64,000 nucleotides of DNA from Rhizorhabdus phycosphaerae (GTDB taxonomy: Bacteria > Pseudomonadota > Alphaproteobacteria > Sphingomonadales > Sphingomonadaceae). A program made the position numbers and the translations under genes. A model generated the notes under the pieces. The model saw only the letters and a program-made list of their open reading frames with translations. It was not told the DNA's origin and ran no database searches. Below, piece by piece: positions 58,778 to 64,000 of the stretch (position 1 is the first letter of the stretch; each line of letters begins with the position of its first letter). Location: positions 3,469,001 through 3,533,000 of the forward strand of contig NZ_CP049107.1 of the NCBI RefSeq assembly GCF_011044255.1, written 5' to 3'.

Positions 58778-59767
58778 GTGCGTCTATTTTCCGTTCTCCT
58801 GTTCTCTGCTGCCCTGACCGTCCCGATGGCGGTGTCCGCCCAGACGGCAAAGCCGGATCAGCGCATCCTCGGCGCGCAGGTGCTGCTCGATCGGCTCGGC
58901 TTCGGTCCGGGCGTGATCGATGGCGCTAGCGGAAGCAGCTTCGCCAAGGCGCTCAACGGCTGGCAGCAGGCGAAGGGTCTCACCGTCACGGGCACGCTCG
59001 ACGAGGCCACGGTGAAGAGCTTCGAACCTTTTCGGGAGATGCCGACGGTCATCGAGGTCAAACTGACGCCAGAGATATTGGAGGGGCCCTTCGTCGGCGC
59101 GATCCCGTCGAAGGAGTCACAGCAGGCCAAGATGAAGAGCTTGGGCTATTCGGACGCGATGGAGAAGCTTGCGGAGCGCTACCACACGACGCGCCAGACT
59201 TTGATCGCGCTCAACTCGCCGGGCACGAAGCTGGTGCCGGGGACCGTCATCCGGGTGCCGAATGTGATCCCGCCCGCCCAGGCCTTTGCCGAGGACATCA
59301 ACCCCGGTTGGCGCAAGACATTGTGGACCCTCAACGTCGGTTCGGACCAGCCCGAAGTGGCGAAGGTCGTGGTCGACAAGTCGGACGGCGTGCTGCGCGC
59401 GTTCGACGCGGCGGACAAACTCGTCGCGCAGTTTCCGGCCACCATGGGCAGCCAGCATGATCCCCTGCCGATCGGCAGCTGGAAGATCCAGGGGCGCGCC
59501 TACAATCCTCCATTCCACTACAACCCGAAGCTGTTCTGGGATGCCGACAGCAAGGACCAGAAGGCGCTGCTGCCGCCTGGTCCCAACGGGCCCGTCGGCG
59601 TGGTCTGGATCGACCTCGACAAGAAGCATTATGGCATTCATGGCACACCGAAGCCCGAGAATATCGGCAAGACCGAAAGCCATGGCTGCATCCGCCTGAC
59701 CAACTGGGACGCGGCGCGGCTCGCGGTGATGGTCAAGCCGGGCACGCCGGCAATTTTCCAGGAGTAG
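58778..59767 (+). CDS. periplasmic L,D-transpeptidase with peptidoglycan-binding domain
   Basis: This 329-residue protein starts at GTG 58778 with a signal peptide (MRLFSVLLFSAALTVPMAVSAQ). It has a peptidoglycan-binding-1 repeat (AQVLLDRLGFGPGVIDG, in pieces), a LysM-like segment (LAERYHTTRQTLIALNSPG), and a C-terminal YkuD domain with H288 in YGIHGTP and the catalytic ESHGCIRL (H302, C304). It forms 3-3 crosslinks in peptidoglycan or attaches proteins to it. It is followed 7 bases later by an M23 peptidase-like gene, making a cell-wall remodelling pair. Confidence 0.94.
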   Translation: MRLFSVLLFSAALTVPMAVSAQTAKPDQRILGAQVLLDRLGFGPGVIDGASGSSFAKALNGWQQAKGLTVTGTLDEATVKSFEPFREMPTVIEVKLTPEILEGPFVGAIPSKESQQAKMKSLGYSDAMEKLAERYHTTRQTLIALNSPGTKLVPGTVIRVPNVIPPAQAFAEDINPGWRKTLWTLNVGSDQPEVAKVVVDKSDGVLRAFDAADKLVAQFPATMGSQHDPLPIGSWKIQGRAYNPPFHYNPKLFWDADSKDQKALLPPGPNGPVGVVWIDLDKKHYGIHGTPKPENIGKTESHGCIRLTNWDAARLAVMVKPGTPAIFQE

Positions 59768-59774
59768 GCGGTCG

Positions 59775-60383
59775 ATGATCCGCAGGCTCGCGATCGTCCT
59801 GGTGGTGCTGATCCTCGGCTATGTCGGCTGGGTCGTCTTGCTCAATCTGCCTGGCCGGGACCGCGCGTCTGAACCTGCGGCGGGGACTGCTAAGTCGGTC
59901 TCCACCGCGGGTAGCCCGGCCTTGCCTTCGCCATCCCTCCGCCCCTCCGCGTCCGACCTCACGATTCCGGTCGAGGGCGTCGCGGCATCGCAGCTGTCGG
60001 ACACCTTCGACGATGCACGCGGGGAGGGCCGTGTCCATGACGCGATCGACATCATGGCGCCGCGCGGCACCCCGGTGATCGCAGCGGCCGCCGGCACGGT
60101 CGAAAAGCTGTTCGACAGCAAATTGGGCGGCCGCACCATCTATGTGCGCCGTACCGGCGGGCAGTGGATCGACTATTACGCTCACCTCGACAGTTATGCG
60201 CCGGGGCTGGCGGAAGGGCAGCGCGTCGAACGTGGCCAGCGGATTGCAACGGTTGGTTCAACAGGCGATGCGAGCGACGACGCGCCGCACCTTCATTTCG
60301 CAGTCAATGCCATGGCGCCCGGGGAGGGCTGGTGGCAGGGCAAGGCGATCAACCCTTATCCGCTGCTGAGGTCGTCCCGCTAA
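59775..60383 (+). CDS. M23-family peptidoglycan endopeptidase-like protein
   Basis: This 202-residue protein has an N-terminal signal anchor (IRRLAIVLVVLILGYVGWVV) and a Pro/Ser linker. Its M23 (LytM) domain has the zinc ligands H88 and D92 in HDAIDIMAPRG and the HLHF motif (H172, H174). The first ligand pair is HxxxD as in active enzymes. It may cut peptide crossbridges in the periplasm. It is coupled to the upstream L,D-transpeptidase gene. Confidence 0.92.
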   Translation: MIRRLAIVLVVLILGYVGWVVLLNLPGRDRASEPAAGTAKSVSTAGSPALPSPSLRPSASDLTIPVEGVAASQLSDTFDDARGEGRVHDAIDIMAPRGTPVIAAAAGTVEKLFDSKLGGRTIYVRRTGGQWIDYYAHLDSYAPGLAEGQRVERGQRIATVGSTGDASDDAPHLHFAVNAMAPGEGWWQGKAINPYPLLRSSR

Positions 60384-60397
60384 TCTTTGGAGGAAAC

Positions 60398-60423
60398 GGG
60401 GCGCCAGCCTTTGCCGGCGCCCT
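60398..60423. terminator. convergent hairpin terminator
   Basis: A 7-bp stem GGGCGCC / GGCGCCC with a 10-base loop lies between the M23 gene and the convergent autotransporter gene. The T-run is missing on both sides, so it is probably a weak bidirectional terminator. Confidence 0.45.
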
Positions 60424-60430
60424 GCGTCGA

Positions 60431-62935
60431 TCAGAAAGAGTAGCCGAGGCCGATGTTGACCCGGGCATCGTCCTGACCCCGGCCCCAGCGACCGCGGGCC
60501 GCGAAATAGCCCGACAGGCGCCCCTGCTGCATGGCAAGGCGCAGCTCGCCGAACACGCTGTCGCGCTCCGTGTCGCCAAGCGGCAGGGCTACGGTCGCCA
60601 TGCTGTGCTGAGCGGATGCAAGGCGGACAGTGGCGACATTGTCGCCCTTTTCGCGCTCGAAGCTGTAGCCCGCGCGTATGGCGGGGCGGATAGCACCAAG
60701 CTGGGTCGCCAATTCGCCGCCGACACTGACGATCATCTTGCTGAACTTCCGATCCGGGAACAGGAGGTTCGACACCGATGCGCCGGTTTCGGTATATCCA
60801 TCCAGGTCCATGTTCGCATAATCGAGCGCGGCGAACGGGCCGAAGCTGATCGATCCTGTCGGCATCATCCAGCCGATTTCCGCGCTGGCAGCCCAGCCGT
60901 CACCCTTGGTGCGTCCCTTGGCGGTCTGACGATAGGCCGAGGCCCGATCGAGGCGGCGGAACTTGACGTCGCCCAGCCATGCGGCCGAGCCCTGCGCGTA
61001 AACGCCCATCGGCAGTTCGACAGCCGCATAGCCTCCCGCCGTCCAGGCGCGTGCCTCGATCGGGGAACCGAGGCTGATCTGTCCGTCGAGATTGCGATAG
61101 CCAGCGGTCGCGCCGATGCGGGCAACCGAACCGAGCGGAAGGTCGAAGCCGAAAGTGGCGCCCTGGGTGGTGGCGTCGAGATCGGTCAGCGGGGATGTGC
61201 CGGCGCCGATCCGGCTCCATTCGGTGTCCAGCCAGATCTGCGGGCGACGCTCCTGTCCGGTCCAGCCGCGCTGCGCGTTCAGGAAGCGGATGGCAGGTTG
61301 GGTGGCGCTCAGGCCGAGACCGGTCATAGCCAGGCGCGTGCCGTACAGCATGTTGGGCGCCGTCGCATTGAGCGCGGAGAGCGCCATCGGATCGACATAA
61401 GTCGGGAGCGTCAGGCGATAGACGAGGAGGACGCTGTCGTTATTCCCCGTTCCGTCAGCTGCGCCCGACGTGCCGGGGACGCCGTTGAAGTTGATGTCCG
61501 TAGCCTGGAAGTCGTTGTCGTTGCCGACGAACAGGAAGAAATCCTGAGGCGCGCCTTCTTCCAGTACCGGGGCGAGAGCCATCGCTTCGAGCTTTTCGCC
61601 GATCGTGGTGGCGGTGGTGAGCGGCAGGCGCGTGATGTTCATGCCGACGCGGCCGAGCTGCGTCGGGTTGAGCATGTTGACCAGTTCGACCTGTTGCACG
61701 GCGGTGATGCCGGCCACCAGAGTGCCGTTGCTGGCCACCGGCGTGTTCCCCGTCTCGTAGGTCGTTCCCGCAAGGTTGGTCGCGCCGCTCGTGTCGACCA
61801 GCAGGATGCTCTTGTAGATCGGCGTGGTGCTGGTGCTGGCGTTGGCGGCGACACCGCGACCCAGGCCGTCGCGCGCTAGCACTAGGAACTGCGTGTCGTT
61901 CAGGGCCAGCATCTCGGACTGGGCGGCGGTCCGGTCCGGGGCTCCACCGGTCCCGTTATTGTTGAAAATCGGGAGCTGAAGCACATAGTGGCCGACCGGG
62001 TTGGTCGGTGTCGCGTTGCTGCTGATATCGTAGACTAGGATGCGCGTGTTGTTGCGGGTCTGCTGATTGCTGCCATTAGTGTCCTGAACGGTCGCCGACT
62101 GCTGGATCGTCACCAGCTTCTTGTTGTCCGGGGTCAGCGCCATCGCTTCGAGACCCTGATTGTTTCGCCGTCCGCTCTGGCCGGGCGTGGTGCTGTTGAA
62201 GTTGATGGCTCCTGCGGTGCGGGGCAGCATCGCCGACACCGTCTGGATCGCGCCGATCTGCTTGCCGGTCGCATCGAAATAATAAATGCCGTCGGCATAT
62301 TCGTCGGAGACGTAGAAAGTGCCGTTTGGCAGGAACGCGATCGCCTCTGCGTCGAGGGCGACCCGACCGGCGGCGGTTCCATCCGTCGCGACCGGATAGA
62401 CGATTCCGTTGCGGGTCACCGTGTTCGCGCCGGGATCGCGACCCGTCATTTCCACGCCGAGCGTGTCCTTGAGGGTGAAGCCACCGGTGGGCGTGATGGT
62501 AATCTGGTTCTGCGACGCCGTGGTCTGCGGCAGCGCGCCCGAGTTCGCCGCGAGCGGACGGAAGGTGATGTCGCTGGTGTGAACGCGGTTGCGATAGTCG
62601 ATCGCGCCATCGAACGGTCCGCGGTCCGGCAGGGTGAAGATGCTGCCGCTGTAGCTACCGTCGGCGTTGCGGCCCCAGGTCGCCAGATTCAGCGCCATGC
62701 CAGAGAAGCTGCCGAGCGTCTCGTTGCGGAAGTCGCGTGTGCTGGCGCTCAGCCGTCCTGCTCCCAACAGACCCTGATTGACGAAGGTCGTACCGTTGAG
62801 CGTCGAACTAACCGCCCCGGCGGCGGTCGAGATATTTGCCGTGGTGAAGGCCTTCGACTGGGCAAAGCCAGGCGCCGCAACGGCAACGGCCAGAGCGAGC
62901 AGTGATCCGCGTACAAGAATGGAATGATTGAGCAT
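60431..62935 (-). CDS. autotransporter with phytase-like passenger domain
   Basis: This 834-residue protein has a signal peptide (MLNHSILVRGSLLALAVAVAAPGFAQ, in pieces). A passenger of about 520 residues matches the esterase-like/phytase-like domain (LEAMALTPDNKKLVTIQQS, SEMLALNDTQFLVLARDG, KLEAMALAPVLEEG). A C-terminal autotransporter barrel of about 260 residues ends in YSF. The phytase-like domain is a propeller usually found in secreted phosphoesterase-like proteins. The barrel should place it at the cell surface (type V secretion). Repeated acidic residues in the passenger may bind calcium. Enzymatic activity is not shown by sequence. The start at 62935 follows GGGGGAC. Confidence 0.9.
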   Translation of the reverse strand: MLNHSILVRGSLLALAVAVAAPGFAQSKAFTTANISTAAGAVSSTLNGTTFVNQGLLGAGRLSASTRDFRNETLGSFSGMALNLATWGRNADGSYSGSIFTLPDRGPFDGAIDYRNRVHTSDITFRPLAANSGALPQTTASQNQITITPTGGFTLKDTLGVEMTGRDPGANTVTRNGIVYPVATDGTAAGRVALDAEAIAFLPNGTFYVSDEYADGIYYFDATGKQIGAIQTVSAMLPRTAGAINFNSTTPGQSGRRNNQGLEAMALTPDNKKLVTIQQSATVQDTNGSNQQTRNNTRILVYDISSNATPTNPVGHYVLQLPIFNNNGTGGAPDRTAAQSEMLALNDTQFLVLARDGLGRGVAANASTSTTPIYKSILLVDTSGATNLAGTTYETGNTPVASNGTLVAGITAVQQVELVNMLNPTQLGRVGMNITRLPLTTATTIGEKLEAMALAPVLEEGAPQDFFLFVGNDNDFQATDINFNGVPGTSGAADGTGNNDSVLLVYRLTLPTYVDPMALSALNATAPNMLYGTRLAMTGLGLSATQPAIRFLNAQRGWTGQERRPQIWLDTEWSRIGAGTSPLTDLDATTQGATFGFDLPLGSVARIGATAGYRNLDGQISLGSPIEARAWTAGGYAAVELPMGVYAQGSAAWLGDVKFRRLDRASAYRQTAKGRTKGDGWAASAEIGWMMPTGSISFGPFAALDYANMDLDGYTETGASVSNLLFPDRKFSKMIVSVGGELATQLGAIRPAIRAGYSFEREKGDNVATVRLASAQHSMATVALPLGDTERDSVFGELRLAMQQGRLSGYFAARGRWGRGQDDARVNIGLGYSF

Positions 62936-63088
62936 GATGTCCCCCCGGTTTGTGATCCACCCGGGCGGCTAGCCAGAAGCTGCGAATGATCGGCGGCATT
63001 TTCGTTACGGATTTGCGATGCCGCCCTATCCGGGCGCGCTTGCGCAAGCCCCATCGACAAATCGGTCGTCCGACCCGATATCAAGCAG

Positions 63089-63709
63089 ATGATGTTTTTT
63101 CGTGCCCTCGCTTTCCTCGCCCTCACAATGCTGCCGGCCGCCGCGCAGGCAGCCGACAAGCTGGTCATCGCCTTCGGTGACAGTCTTACTGCCGGCTACC
63201 GGCTGCCGCCGGGGCAGGGCTTCGCGCCACAGCTCGAAGCCGCGCTCCGACGCTCCGGGGTGGCCGCGCGCGTACAGAATGCGGGTGTCTCCGGCGACAC
63301 GACCGCCCAGGGCAAGGCGCGTCTCGCCTGGGTGTTGTCTGCTGCCAAGGTCAAGCCCGACCTGGTGATCGTCGAACTGGGCGCCAACGACATGCTGCGC
63401 GGGCTCGACCCCGAACGAGCGGAGGCCAATCTCGACGCGATCCTGGCCGAACTGTCGCGACGGCGAATCCGGGTGCTCCTGGCCGGCATGGTCGCGGCAC
63501 CCAATCTGGGGCCGGACTATGCCAAGCGCTTCAACCCGATCTATCGACGGCTGGCGACCAAGTACAAGGCCACCCTCTATCCGTTCTTTCTCGAGGGTGT
63601 AGTGGGGGATCGTTCGCTGCATATCGGCGATGCCATTCATCCGAACGCTCGCGGCGTAGCCGTAATCGTTCGGGGGATAGCGCCGCATGTCAAATCATTA
63701 CTGGGCTGA
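63089..63709 (+). CDS. tesA: TesA-type SGNH arylesterase / lysophospholipase
   Basis: This 206-residue protein has a signal peptide (ending AAAQAA) and the SGNH blocks: FGDSLTAG (S32), GVSGDTTAQG, ELGANDMLRG and the His in DAIHPNARG. TesA-type enzymes hydrolyse acyl thioesters, lysophospholipids and short esters in the periplasm. Length and spacing are typical. It diverges from the autotransporter gene, with 153 bases between starts. Such genes often sit beside an ABC exporter (YbbAP), which is not present here. Confidence 0.93.
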   Translation: MMFFRALAFLALTMLPAAAQAADKLVIAFGDSLTAGYRLPPGQGFAPQLEAALRRSGVAARVQNAGVSGDTTAQGKARLAWVLSAAKVKPDLVIVELGANDMLRGLDPERAEANLDAILAELSRRRIRVLLAGMVAAPNLGPDYAKRFNPIYRRLATKYKATLYPFFLEGVVGDRSLHIGDAIHPNARGVAVIVRGIAPHVKSLLG

Positions 63710-63778
63710 TCAGTGACGTTGCAGCCCGATCGTTCCGGCCCTAGGCTTGGATTCGCAACGGAGCGGGGGAGTGCTTCG

Positions 63779-64000
63779 ATGGAGTGGACCGCCGCAACTG
63801 TTGGCCAGCGGCTCGTGGCGACCCCACGGGGCGATATCGAAGACGGCGATCGCGATCTCTTTCTCGAACATCTGCGTCATGGCGTTGCGGAAGCCGTCGC
63901 CCGTTCGGTCCCGCTGATCATCGATCTGGCGGCTGTCGGCCATATGTCGGCATCCGTCCTGATGGCATTGACGATCGCGCGGAAGGATGCGGTCGCGGGT
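63779..64000 (+). CDS. STAS-domain protein (anti-anti-sigma type), 5' part
   Basis: The first 74 residues of a protein cut by the window end are visible. After a GGGGGAG site, ATG 63779 begins a frame with the STAS fold pattern: a short first strand, GDIEDGDRDLFLEHLRHG, then the central PLIIDLAAVGHMSASVLMAL. The position that carries the phosphorylated Ser/Thr in SpoIIAA-like proteins reads MSAS here, so a phospho-switch is plausible. It probably belongs to a partner-switching stress or signalling module continuing past 64000. Confidence 0.75.
   Translation, partial: MEWTAATVGQRLVATPRGDIEDGDRDLFLEHLRHGVAEAVARSVPLIIDLAAVGHMSASVLMALTIARKDAVAG

Overview
The window is a contiguous piece of a high-GC alphaproteobacterial chromosome. 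The most likely source is a sphingomonad (Sphingomonadaceae). This rests on gene content, not on a marker gene: a TonB-dependent receptor next to Rieske oxygenase catabolic genes, a BamF/DUF3035 lipoprotein behind lspA, a Coq4-type protein, secreted S9 and S10 peptidases, and short GC-rich nested palindromes scattered between and inside genes. It contains no rRNA, CRISPR array, prophage or replication origin. No gene-free stretch exceeds 300 bases.

Region 1 (1-8131) looks accessory and catabolic. It opens with the 3' part of a D-aminoacylase-like amidohydrolase. Two unknown small genes, a Coq4-like protein and an NTF2-fold protein follow, mostly start/stop-overlapped. Then come a TetR regulator, a TonB-dependent receptor with its own terminator, and an NTF2/SnoaL - Rieske oxygenase alpha subunit - SDR dehydrogenase operon. 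The simplest reading is outer-membrane uptake followed by oxygenation, dehydrogenation and hydrolysis of a cyclic or amide-bearing compound. The substrate cannot be read from the sequence.

Region 2 (8200-10320) is a junction. It holds a yefM-yoeB toxin-antitoxin pair, an IS481-like element with 44-bp inverted repeats, and a leftward tRNA-Gly(GCC). The IS lies between the tRNA and what appears to be the tRNA's own terminator.

Region 3 (10400-39570) is mostly housekeeping. It runs through a CnoX-like thioredoxin/TPR protein, a LON-domain protein, Trm112, a UbiH-family hydroxylase, FtsK, TrhO, GST, an S9 peptidase, a HerA-like ATPase, a 2OG-Fe oxygenase, an S10 peptidase, QueF, sulfurtransferase plus cystathionine beta-lyase, and a peptide ABC transporter (yejB-yejE-yejF type). 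The leftward unit thyA-folA-ribF-ileS-lspA-bamF follows, then rightward xthA-ribA-L,D-transpeptidase. ileS carries an in-frame palindromic insertion.

Region 4 (39570-49650) is fatty-acid metabolism: periplasmic RidA, a MerR regulator, FadD, FadL, a DUF2147 protein, thiolase, a HAD-ECH multifunctional enzyme and an acyl-CoA dehydrogenase. Together these import, activate and beta-oxidise fatty acids; the last three resemble the fadN-fadA-fadE set.

Region 5 (49700-64000) is mixed: a DEAD-box helicase, a membrane acyltransferase, a BaiN-type flavoprotein, RF3, a serine beta-lactamase-fold hydrolase, an MFS transporter, a cell-wall pair (L,D-transpeptidase and M23 protein), a phytase-like autotransporter, a TesA-type esterase and the start of a STAS-domain protein.

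The observations most worth follow-up are the peptide-coding palindrome inside ileS, the Coq4 paralogue in a catabolic operon, the perfect 36-bp palindrome that can bury the transposase ribosome-binding site, the IS between tRNA-Gly and its terminator, and the phytase-like autotransporter.
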